From Phlegmacium glaucopus (taxonomy: Eukaryota; Basidiomycota; Agaricomycetes; Agaricales; Cortinariaceae): DNA of 64,000 nt. The translations under genes were made by a program, and so were the position numbers. This document shows, in pieces, positions 11,665-22,252 of the stretch. The DNA lies in contig MU130381.1 of assembly GCA_015039465.1 (NCBI GenBank), positions 174,080 to 238,079 of the forward strand, written 5' to 3'. Numbering within the stretch: position 1 is the first letter of the stretch; the number at the start of each line of letters is the position of its first letter. Under the pieces are notes generated by a model. That model made no database searches and had not been told where the DNA came from. It saw only the letters and a list, made by a program, of their open reading frames with translations.

Positions 11665-12682
11665 TCAGGGCTTCTTCAGTAACCACGAAATCACATCGCT
11701 CAAGTTGTGGATAACACTGACGCGGCTGATATCTTCATCCATTTCTTTGTGCTCATGGTGTCCATCAGGTCCCTCCCGCCGAAGCAGCAAAGCATTAAAA
11801 CCAGCCGCGACCGCACCGTTGTAATCACTGCATGACAGTTCAAGATGAATACTGCTTCTATGAGCCGAGAGGGGGGGACGAACCAGATTAATTCATCCCC
11901 GATATGCAAGCACTCTTCAGGCCGGATGGTACTTTCGGTCCTCAGGTCTCCGTTTACAAGTTCTAATGCTTTCATAAAAATCCGCCCCGAAGGCTTCTCT
12001 ATTCCTTCTTCTTCACTAAGCACAACGGGCTGAAGGGAATCAGGAAAACTCAAATCTTTCAGCACCTTGCCTACTATCATGAGTGAAGGGGTATAACTTA
12101 AGTAAGGTCCAGGTGCCACCCACGTATGCGATTGTCACCATTGCTTACAATTGCCGTTCGAATACCTTGTTGGTCATGGAGGTCCCGAACTGGTAAAATA
12201 ATTAAACGAAAGAGTCAGATAAGGGATAGGGGACTGACTTGTAGAAATAGCATCGTCAAAGGCTTTATAGCCTTCTTTTGAGCTAAAACGCACCATAAGC
12301 GTTTCAACAATATCCGATAAATTTTTATCTAATGCTGATACCCATTGGATTCATCCAAGGAAGGACTGTACTAGTACACATACCATGTCTACTAGCTCCT
12401 GCCCCTATAGCTGTACGCCGGATAACATCACTCCACCATTGCTTGGCTCCCTTGTCGTAAGATGGGTGCTCCGCTTGAACCTGCTTCAAGGCTGAGCAAC
12501 ATTTAGATGACGATCAACCACAAGTCTCGTTCCTCACCCTTTGTGAAAGAATTTTTTATGCTTTCTGGGGGAAGAACACCGAGAAAGGGCGCGAAAACTT
12601 GAGAATATTGGACATGGATCGGGTGACGGGGGGTAATTATCGTGTGAAGGGCATCGAACGTAATAAGTCGGATCCGAAGCAT
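11665..12682 (-). CDS. HAD-superfamily hydrolase (HDHD3-like)
   Basis: Haloacid-dehalogenase-like phosphatase or hydrolase. N-terminus MLRIRLITFDALHTI from ATG 12682-12680. The motif I region here reads TFDALHT, with the first Asp kept and the usual second Asp replaced by His. Then come a cap region, motif II GIRTAIVSNGD near 12150, the motif III/IV block EGIEKPSGRIFMKALE and HIGDEL, an intron, and GDYNGAVAAGFNALLLRREG. The end is VISWLLKKP at 11665. This order matches HDHD3-type proteins. The replaced second Asp of motif I (DxD to D-A-L-H) would normally weaken phosphatase chemistry and argues for caution about catalysis. The start overlaps the start of the opposite-strand S41 gene. Confidence 0.8.
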
Positions 12683-15600
12683 GTTGACTTGGACAGTCAC
12701 TATGCACTGGACGCATTCACTTTGGGCATTCGCCGGTTGGCTCTCTCTAGTTGGAAATGTGAACACCACGCCTGTCCCGCACCCTTGCCTAGCCATAGCT
12801 GGCAAAAAATGGGTCCTCCCGCGAGAAGCTCGTGAATGCCTGTCTGCTTTTCCGCTGGACCCATTGATCAAGGCAAATGTAGGATTATCATTATCAGAGT
12901 CTGTCCTCATTGAATATTGAAATTGAATCCCCCAAGGTTATGGAAGTCGTCAACAAAACATTAGCATTCCATACGTCTGTCAACTACCAAATTCAAGCAC
13001 CACCCCCATTCCATAATGATGTTCATGAAGACCTTGCCGCAGATTTAATCAGAATAAGCGAACAAAATTACCCCTCGGATTTTGACTTTCATCTGGACAT
13101 TTATCGTTCTTTCAAGCGTGTTAATGACGGACATTGCGGCGTTTACAATTATTGTTATGATGGTATGGCCCACTGAGCTTGAGTTTTTGGTTTATAGTTT
13201 TTACTAATGCTGCTTTGCGCAAGGCTTATATATCACATATCTTCCTTTACCTTTGGCTCTCTTGACTGGAAAGGATAATTCTCAACACGTTTATATAAGT
13301 CCAGAAGCTTTCAAGGTTGCCTCGCGCGAATTTAAGGATGAGATTGAGTTTTGGCAGCAGGCTCTTCCGGGCCACCTGAAAGGGCAGCTTGCCTCAGTAC
13401 TTCTTTTATCTAGCTTCTCTCGATGCCATCAGGCTGATGCTTTACTCCTGGGTAGCTTTCTGGAGCAAGAGTCTTATTGATCAATGGGAAAGAACCTTTC
13501 GTTGCCGTCAATGAGAATGCCAAAATAACCGGCGGCTACCAATCTTTTGCTACCCGCCAAAACTCGTGCGTGACATTTTTTACGAAATACCCTCAGCATG
13601 CCCTTGAAAACATGTACTAATAAATCTCCAGGTTCTTTTCTAGTTATACAAGAGGGCCTGACGGGTGGAATTATGCTATGGGGAATTTTGCTCAGCAAGT
13701 GCACCCTCTGATCGACTCTGTCGAGCTTACAGTACGGCGTGTGGATAGTACAGCTATCGATGTCTTTTCGGTTCGTATTCTGCATTCAAAAATTTAAATT
13801 TTTTTGACCTTGATTTTCACTTCTCTGTAGCTTCCCTACCGTTCACGCTTTGGATCAGCCTCCAAAATTTTTACCGACGCAGCATCATATCGAGCCAACA
13901 ACTGTATTGCGACTAACAAGACTAATGGTGTTGATGTATACAGCGATGTCACATCATCACAATATCAGTGGACCCCTCCGCCAATTGCACATTTCCAGCA
14001 GCAACCGTCCGTTAATCCGGAAGATATCCGTAAGCAGGCAATGAATGTGTTGCTGGACGGCATGCCCCTTTCAGATATCGAACTCCCAGAGGAATTGCAG
14101 CCAAAAATACCTGCTTTGAACCAAAGTTACAGTGTCGCTCAATTCTACCTATTAAATGATAATATCACTGGGGTCCTAGCACTTGGGAGCTTCTCGGCTA
14201 AGAACTTTACGGCTTTTGGACTCAGCTTGTTGACTGGACTCCAAGAACTCAAAGCATCAGGCGCCCAACAACTGATCGTTGACGTGGTATGGCATTTACT
14301 GTGTACCGACTACTACACAGACTTACTCTTATTTATTATACTCTCTGAAGACTAATAATGGAGGAGGTGATGTGATGCTTTCTTGCTATATTGAAACTCT
14401 ATTTGAACTTCCAACAAGGTTATATATGCATTGCTCATGTAAGTAACCTCGTTCTCCTGAAATATTTGAGCAAATGCTGACTGCCTTCAGTGGCTTCATC
14501 GTATCGCAAGTCAAGTCCCTCTGAGAAAATCTGAGAATAAGATCTGACCAAGACCAATCTTTTTCACGCAGATTATCGGACCGAAGGAGAGTACGGAGCC
14601 TCAAGCAGGCCTTGACACGACTACTCGTGCTGGTCCACTGGCTCGTTTGATTGTCAAAGCCATCGTAGATGGAGGAGACCCGGAACAGTTATTGTCATAC
14701 AATGCAATTCAATGGTCCAATGCTTCCCACCATCGGTTCCCTGTTGCAAGCGATTGGTTAGAACCTGTTCCTCTGACTATCAATGGACACAAAGATTACT
14801 TTAGCCAGAAGTATGTGGGGTCACGATCACTTCTTGAGGTCTTCGTGCTAATCATTCATAGACTGGGTCAAGAATGTCAGCCATTTAGTTGGGATGCGCC
14901 TACTTCTGGCCTTTTTGACCCAGCAGATATATTGATTGTATCGAATGGGCGGTGAGTAGTATATATCCATGGCCTTTCCTCCTATTTAATTTCCGCGTAG
15001 GTGTGCCAGTTCCTGTTCTCTTTTCAGCGTATGTATGCCAATGAGATTCTTGCGTCTACATCAGTTGATATTCTGTATAAAATCAATCTAGATTACGATG
15101 GCAAAAGAAGACGGAGTGCGAACTGTTGTAGTTGGTGGCAAGAATGATATTCCTCAGCAATATTGTGGGACTGTTGGCGGTCAATCAACGGATTTCTCTA
15201 TGGTAGATACCGAAATCAAGGTATGTTTCGTTCTAACCGCTTCAGACATACATACCCTAACATGGATTGATAGACCACAAAGCTCAAGAAACACGAGCTT
15301 GCTCCGCCAGACCTGTGTGTATACCATTGCATTACCTTTTAACTCGGCTCTTACAGAACATATTTCAACCAAGTTTGACAAACAGTGTACAAGGTATAAC
15401 TTGGAGGCTCGGATTCGGTATTGACAATCCTGAAGCACCCGAAGGTATGAAGCATCGGTTCCAGTATCTTGTGCCGTGATCTAACACCAAAGCAACAGAG
15501 TGGCAGACGCACCCAGCTGATATAGCATTTCCCTTGACAGCAGAAACGTACGTATTGGCGATGTCGCCTATTTCTCATCTGACCTTGTGCCGTCAATGCA

Positions 15601-15701
15601 GAGTTAGCAATCCTGTCGCAATCTGGGAAAGTCTTGCACGACAAGCATTTACCAAACAGCCAAACCCTGAAATCCGTCTCTTCCAAGTGCAAACAAGCTG
15701 A
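12681..15701 (+). CDS. secreted S41-family peptidase-like protein
   Basis: Large extracellular protein of the fungal S41/CPAF-type peptidase family. The start at 12681 or 12702 gives a hydrophobic signal-type N-terminus (HWTHSLWAFAGWLSLVG). Then come DFHLDIYRSFKRVNDGHC, a PDZ-like middle and the S41 core segments QQLIVDVTNNGGGYICIAH and DILIVSNGRCASSC. The family tail has GVRTVVVGG, QYCGTVGGQSTDFSMVDTEIK, LTNSVQGITWRLGFGIDN and HPADIAFPLT, and ends LFQVQTS at 15701. The Ser of SNGRCASSC lies where S41 members place the nucleophile. More than ten short introns are present. The first is 12879-12936. One at 14506-14571 begins GCAAGT instead of GT, joining WLHRI to IIGPKE. Secretion is inference from the N-terminus. 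Confidence 0.82.
14506..14571 (+). other. GC-AG intron in the S41 gene
   Basis: The frame and the family phrase require joining codon ATC at 14503-14505 to ATT at 14572. The intervening 66 nt start GCAAGT and end TTTTTCACGCAG. A GT two codons earlier (14501) gives the wrong frame. The +3 to +6 donor positions match the strong consensus usual for GC donors. Confidence 0.7.
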
Positions 15702-15863
15702 CAGCCTTATGGTTTCAATATCAACGGTGTTGGGGGTTCTTGGATATACTTACTTTTATGCTTGCGCATCTGAGATTTAGGCAAATTTTCATGAATTTGG
15801 AGTGGACAGCAATATATAGACCGAGAGTTGCAAACCCTTGCAGCCGAATTTGAACCTTCATGT

Positions 15864-18800
15864 TTAGTCGTCCTCTTCTACATCACCAAGCTCGAACATC
15901 CCAGCGCGGTCGCGTTTGGCCTCTGCCACTGAAGCCTGCAACTTTTTGATGACTTGTGGATATGCGGAGAGATATTTACAGCCCTTCCGGTCTGTAATGG
16001 CCAATCCCTCGCTCACCAGGTCCGCATTGATGCATGCTAAAGGATCTTGGGTCACTATAGGATTTGAAGGATCAATAAGGCGAAGATGAAGCAGAGTGCC
16101 TTCTTTGTGATCGATGTTGGCGACAAGCTTGCGCCCTTCGCAAAGTGCTCTGAAACGATCAACTGCCTCAGAGTGATAGTCACTGTCGGAATCGGCGAGT
16201 TTGACAAAGCTGAATCAAAGAAATATTAGCAGAAACTGAGTACAAAAAATAATGAAAATTACCTTAGGCGTGAATCATGTGCTTGTCCTGGTAAAGAACG
16301 AAATTTGGGATCCAGTGGTCGTATGTTCGAGAAAGCGACAGTATCTTGGTTACCATAGTCAATGAAGGTGACTTCTGCTTCTTTCTTCAGAGGAGACGAG
16401 CGACGGATTTTGGCTCGATACCAAGCCCCATCGGAAAATTTAGCGGAAACTAAGTCCCCTCCTTTGGGGACAAATCCTGGTGGGGCAGCGCTCGTGGACC
16501 GATGGTGTATAGAAAACTCTCGCATAAGCTTTTCCAAAGAAGCAATACCTTAATAACGAGAATTATTAGATGCCTTTGAACCCTTCAATACTCACCCACC
16601 TTCTGTGTTAAGAATCTGAACGGAGAATGCAAAGCCGTTTGTGGTCCGAACGTCGCTGACGATGACGTCAAGGTATTCGGATTTCAGAGGAACTGCTTCG
16701 GCCTTGTCCTCCACAACTTCAGCAACCTTCGAAGCTTCTTCATCATAACTGTTCCAAATCTATTACCATTATATTGGTGATTAGCTTGGACCTTAACGAC
16801 TTTGGTTGTTCGCTTACATTTCGCCTTGCTTTCTTTGCCTCTGCCTGTCATGTAATCATGAGAATATTTTTGACCTTCAGAAAACAGATCACTGACCTCT
16901 GTATCGTATAATTGTCGCGCCCAAGACAGACCATCTGCCGAAAACGAATGTACTGTTGCGAGACCCTCTTTTACTAACGTTAGAGCTACATTCTCTGTCT
17001 TATTGAGATAGAGAGAGCCAATGAAGCCCCCAGATTTATCGACACTGTCGACTTCGAATTCCACATCTCGTTGCATGTACCTGCGTGAAGCGAATTCCGA
17101 TGATTCTGTTCCATATGGTTCGCCTTTCTCGGATGCATTACGGGCAGTTCTTGGTGCGCGAATACCTGTATGTAGATAGAAAAATCACAAGAGAGACAAA
17201 AGGCGGGAGAAAGCATCTACGAACCAGCGAGCACTAATGTAAAGATCTGGTTGTCTTTGGGAAGGAATATTCTATAATCAAATTTAGCCAATGTAGGTAT
17301 GGAACATTCAATGCAACGACGAACTTGAATCGTGATCCTGCAGCCACGTAATCTACGACTGCAGGAATTCTTCCCAACCGCTTGAAACCGTTTAAAAATT
17401 GAGCGGCACGGGTACTTGTCTGCCGGGTATTAAAATTGTGTATTTAAACTTTGATAAAGCTTGGACTGACCTCTGAGATATTGAGAGGTTGTTTGGGGGG
17501 TGGATTTTCTTTGCCGGAATGAATCCCTCGTGTATCTGCGACTGCCCTGCCCGCGTAACAGATGGTTTCAATATGGGTGATCGATGGAAAAAGGAAATCA
17601 ATACTAACGCTTGCTCTGCGGCCATCAGTTTGTCATAATCTGAAGACCTATCCTCGTCGTCACGCTTATGACGCACGACACTCGCCAAACCTTTCTCGAT
17701 GAGTTGTTCCGCGATATTCCTAAATTAAATATTCAGTTCGTTGAGAGATGGTGGAATGTCGGAGGGAAAATTCTACAAGTTTTGGCCTCCATAACGAATA
17801 GTAGCACATTCTCGTTCTTCAAATTCACCCTCACGTGGGCGGACGAAATCGATATGGACTTTAACGTGTTTACCAATAAGTTTTTTCCGTAGGAATTCTC
17901 TAGCTTCTTGGGCATAGTAAGCTTGACGAGGGTCCGAAAGTCTGGGACCATTCATCAGAATGGGATGAGGAAAGGAATAACTTGACTTACTTGGGCCCCC
18001 GAGTGGAACTTAACTGTAAGCGCCGCTCATTGCCTGTGTCCTTTTCAATGACCGAAACTTGATCTCCACTCCAAACACGAACGACGGTGGCATCAAAGGA
18101 TCGAGCATGTCCGTTGGAAACAGCAGCATTTGCCTTTGTAGTCGAGGGCAGAGTAAGCGAATCGGCATATAGGCAGTTTTTTTTTTCCTTGGCGACTTTT
18201 TCTGCTGCTCGGAGTCGTTCCATGCCGCCGCTACTTGACAGCATCCCTGCATGCCAGTCAACAACGCGAGCTAAACCTGCAGCAACGAGATGTTCGGCGA
18301 CATTTCCAGCCGGATGTATGACTAAATAGAAACGGTAACACGTTTTAGTGACTGGGTAGAAGCCGGGGAGCTGACGGCTTACCCGTTCCAATAAATATGC
18401 TAGCAGGCGGAGGTGCTGCAGCATTGGCAACATTTTGAAACGGAATTGCAGTTGAATTTGGCAAAGATAATATTTGTACTCGGACAGGGCGTTGAAGTAG
18501 ACGGGATTCTGTGAAGAATTTTGCCTTGTGGAGGAAAATAAATTGACAAGATGAAATTAGATAGCTGCGTGGACTCACCTCTTCTCCCCAAGGTTCTGAA
18601 AGTTCGCCTTGTTTTGTGGATGCACGAGCACTTCTGACGCCTGCAAGTGCAATATTCACCATTTGGTGTTCTCCATCGGGCATGAGTAAGCGTACGCGCA
18701 AAGTTGTGCCGTCCCGAACCTGTTCAACAATGGCTAAATTGCAAAATCGAGATGTAATTTCAATAACTCAAGTAAAGGAGACGTGCTCCTACCATCGATA

Positions 18801-19573
18801 GATTTCCCTTTCCATTCAGTGACAAATGCATGGGAGTCAACGGGCATCATGTAGTGGACTGCGCGCGCCTTCAAAGAGGCTCAGTACCAGGAAAAAAGAG
18901 ATGATATAACCAACCTGCTGGCCATGAGGATTCCATATCCCCTTTCCCGCTGCCTTGGCTTCGTTTTCAATTTCCTTCTTCTTGTTGTCTTCGTCAGTAG
19001 CCTCTCGCTTGATCTCTTTCAATTTCACCCAGCCACTCTTCAGCAATTCTGAGGTCAGATCTACGCCTGCGACTTCAGCATGACCGAGATCACGAGGGAT
19101 ATCATCATTGGAAGGTAGGGAGTGAATCGATGTAAAAGAAATTTCCTTGCCAACTGTGAGTGTGCGAAGAAATTCGCGAGATTCAAAAGCCCAGGGCTGC
19201 CCATTCATGAATATTGATTAGTGAGACTCAATTCATTGAGGGATGATAGACACACCTCGTCCTCTCTAGTCGATGTACCAAGACGAGGGGCTGCCAAGTC
19301 GGCAAGATGAAGTACACTGGAGTTTGTTTCTTAATTGTTGAGGATGTAATATTTAAGTATGCCACGCACCGTTCCTTAGGAGGTTGACCTTGTGGATTTG
19401 GGCGACCGCGTAAAATGAGAGAATCACCAGATATAACAGCTTCATAGAAACTATTAGATTTTGTAATAATTTTGGGGGATGCAATAAGTACATTTGACGA
19501 TCTACCGAAAGAGATATTGTTGATCAATTATGTTTTGACATTGATGTTATGTGCTTACAGCTTTCATAGACAT
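15864..19573 (-). CDS. Tudor staphylococcal nuclease (SND1 / Tudor-SN)
   Basis: Multi-domain RNA-binding and regulatory nuclease-like protein with four SN-like domains followed by a Tudor-containing fifth. N-terminal SN domain: [13 protein letters not shown] ... [15 protein letters not shown] ... [22 protein letters not shown]. Repeated SN segments follow (for example [24 protein letters not shown] near 17900 and [10 protein letters not shown] near 17330). The Tudor domain is at about 16540-16260 ([18 protein letters not shown] and [13 protein letters not shown]). The C-terminus is [11 protein letters not shown] at 15864. The start is resolved by a micro-exon: 19573-19559 encodes MSMKA, 19501-19492 adds ten bases, and the next exon starts at 19439, together reading MSMKAIVKSVISGDS. 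The gene lies tail to tail with the S41 gene, 162 bp apart. Confidence 0.92.
19492..19501 (-). other. 10-nt micro-exon of SND1
   Basis: Reads ATCGTCAAAT on the minus strand, between an AG acceptor (intron 19558-19502, donor GTAAGC) and a GTACTT donor (intron 19491-19440, with a CTAAT branch-like motif about 15 nt before its AG). Inclusion is the only combination I found that keeps the frame, and it rebuilds the family phrase AIVKSVISGDS. Confidence 0.75.
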
Positions 19574-20187
19574 TTTAGGAATGAGATAGAACAAGTATTG
19601 ATGTTAGAACAAGAGAGTTGTGACTTGTCAGACGAGCACACCGTGTATTATCACAATTTAATTCAAAGGTGTCGTGACCAGACGCTCCTGGATCATGTGA
19701 TCGTCTGGCATTGAAAATTCTTAACGTATACGTGGTTCTTCAATATTCCTGCCCCGGGATCAAGTGTGCTGCAGCTGAGCTGTCCCTGGCATACTCACAT
19801 AGATCACACGATTGTTTACACTGTTATTCGAATCAGTCCGTAATATCTGACACTGCTTGTGCCGTATTATCTAATACTATATAAGGAACCTCCGACAAAC
19901 TCCGCTCTAAATTCACTCTCAATGTGGATCCATGTATTTAAAAACATTGTAATATTGCAAATAGGTATGGCTTAACTGGATTTGAGGACACCAAGGAGGA
20001 GTTCCAAATCATCTAGGCTGCCTTGCCCACACTTTGGGGGCCTTGCGTACTTATATTCCTCTCGAACCATGCCCGCAAGGCTCACTATGGTTGGACATAG
20101 TGGATGTTGACATTCCATGAGCAGATGACTGCAGAAAGCGATCTACCCGCGACAAGGGGCCAGCAGTTACTAAGTATCACGGGTCGA
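19574..20187. other. Intergenic: SND1 promoter side / kinase 3' flank
   Basis: About 610 bp between SND1 and the stop of the upstream kinase gene, both on minus. A TATATAAGG-like string sits near 19877, but its distance from the SND1 start (about 300 bp) makes a core-promoter call weak. No gene was seen. Confidence 0.45.
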
Positions 20188-21769
20188 TTAACGACTTCCA
20201 GGAAGCAGTTTCAAAAATTTGAGACTCGCAGAGACCCAACGCGCCAACCCGACTTTAGTTTCTCCAGCGGGTGAAGTGATTTGTGACCATTCCTTCGGAT
20301 GCTCAACGTCTTCAAGGAGCCAAGGATGTGCCTATCTCAAATTATGGCTGAAGCACAGTATTGGGATCTTTAGCGCTTACCTTGATCTCAAGCAAGGCAA
20401 TCCTTAGCTTAGGATCTTTCTGAAGCATATGCCCTAGCAGATGGATGATATTCGAGCTCTCAGATGACACGCTTTGAGGTTGCAGTTGCCGTCCACCAGT
20501 GGGGATGCAGTCAGCGCCCATGTATTCGTCAACCGACCATTCTTGTGTACAAATCTGGTTATATAACACATATTCGTTATGGTGAATATTCTCATTTGCA
20601 GATGCAGGCACGCTGAATGGTGTGTGTCCAAAGAGAAAGCAGTAGAAGGTGACGCCTAGAGACCATATATCTATAGCTTTGGTGATAGGGGGTCGCTTCT
20701 TGGGAATCATACTTGGGCCAACGGTTTGATTGGAATGACTTCCGATCGAGCTTGGGGATATCGTATCGTAAGACGGGGAGGGAGATAGGTTTGAAGCACT
20801 ATCAGCACACCAAACTACCTCTGGTGCGAGAAAAGAGGGCGTTCCTGCCATTTTCAATAAATCAGAGCCGGGAAACAGGGAAGCGTCGATATCGAAATCA
20901 GAGAGAGGACTTCGTTGTTTTCCTTTTGTACGTGTCGGAGGAATGAAATGAGCTACACCAAAGTCTATAATCTTCACTGAACGACGGTCTCTGGTGTACA
21001 AAATATTTGCAGGTTTGATGTCACGATGGATAATGCCTTCATGGTGTACTATTGAAGCAAGGGCTTGACAATGTGTTTCATAAATTAGTTAAGCAAAGGA
21101 AACCACGAACAATATTCCAGGCCAAGGATCGTATCCCGCATAATACGGCGCGTTTGTTGTAGCTTTAGTATGGGCTTATGGTCAATGTCTGACCATTCTA
21201 CAGGTCCACCTGCTAGGTGCTCCATAACTAGTAAATGAGAAGAGTAACTGACCTCTCAGTCATGAGACCTCAAGTAACGATGGTTCAAATATTACTCACC
21301 CATGTATATCTTCTCTGCCTTAGGGTCGTCTATGACCTCCATTAAACGGACCAGATTCATGTGTCGACATTTCTTCATGATAGCAATCTCTTTCCGAATG
21401 TTGTTCATGGTGCTACTCATAACCGGCGCACCATCTTGAGCTTCGCTCTGTTGGTAATTCTTCCTCAGTAGTTTGAATTTATCGCGGGGATTAGTTCGCC
21501 TGATAGTCTTGACCGCCTGCGAAGCATATGATTAAGTCAAAAGTCAAGATCAAGTCTAGCAAAAAGAACAAGCAGACCAATTCATATCCACTAGCCCCAT
21601 CCTCACAAATGTAGACGTCTCCGTGCTTCCCTTTGCCAATCTTTTCGCCACAAATATACTGGTTGAGCTTGCGACGACAGTTTGAAGGATCCTCCAGGAC
21701 CACTGTCGTTCTTACCGGATCTTGAGGGTCAGACAAAGGGATAGGGTCTTCCTCGTCGTAGGACTGCAT
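20188..21769 (-). CDS. CaMKK-like Ser/Thr protein kinase (SNF1/AMPK upstream kinase type)
   Basis: Complete kinase domain in the CaMKK/Sak1/Tos3/Ssp1 group. N-terminus MQSYDEEDPIPLSD at 21769. Then the glycine loop GKGKHGDVYIC, the ATP-lysine region (VKTIRRTNPRDKFKLL), the alpha-C region MNNIRKEIAIMKKCRHMNLV, the hinge IYMVMEHLAGGPVEW, catalytic HRDIKPANIL, KIIDFGVAHF, a long insert before the activation segment MAGTPSFLAPEVV, and DIWSLGVTFYCFLFGHTPF. The end of the catalytic domain, DPKLRIALLEIK, joins across a short intron to AHPWLLED. The C-terminal tail stops at 20188. CaMKK-type features are the AGGPV hinge, the activation-segment insert and LRI...EIK-HPW. Likely role: activation of SNF1-type kinases under energy or stress signals, by family. 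Confidence 0.87.
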
Positions 21770-22252
21770 ACCTATTCAGGTGAGGGATGATGTGGTCAAG
21801 TTGTGGGAGTATTTAGCATTCAGTAAATTAAATCGTATCTGGCCACTAGCTTGCCGACGTTGCCGGTAGAGCCTGAACGTTGAACTTCGGACCCACACTC
21901 TTAGAACATCAAAATCAGTTATTATGTGGTCTATCATGTATGTACCCTCTATCTGTGAGACAGAATGGACGTATGACTCTCGATCGGCGCTGAACGCAAC
22001 AAGACTTGCATGCCGATTCTTACTGATTGGTCGAGCGGTTATCCCAGGCCGTTATTCCAAGCCGTATGTTAAGGGGAACCATTTCAGAATCATCGGCGCT
22101 ATTGTCTTTTTCGACGATGGACAATAAAGGGGAGTAGTCTGTCGGCGTAGAAGATGCATTGACTCAGACCAATTTCATCCGACATATCGTATCTTAATGG
22201 CTCCTGCGCGGTTTCGAGCTTCAAGCGCTTTCTCAGTTATCAGCATCAACCA
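21770..22252. other. Intergenic: kinase upstream / UPF2 3' flank
   Basis: About 480 bp that should contain the kinase promoter and the UPF2 3' UTR. No supported coding or RNA feature was recognised. Confidence 0.45.

Noticed and set aside
19872..19890. TATATAAGG as the SND1 core promoter
   Set aside because: About 300 bp upstream of the start and readable on both strands; too weak.
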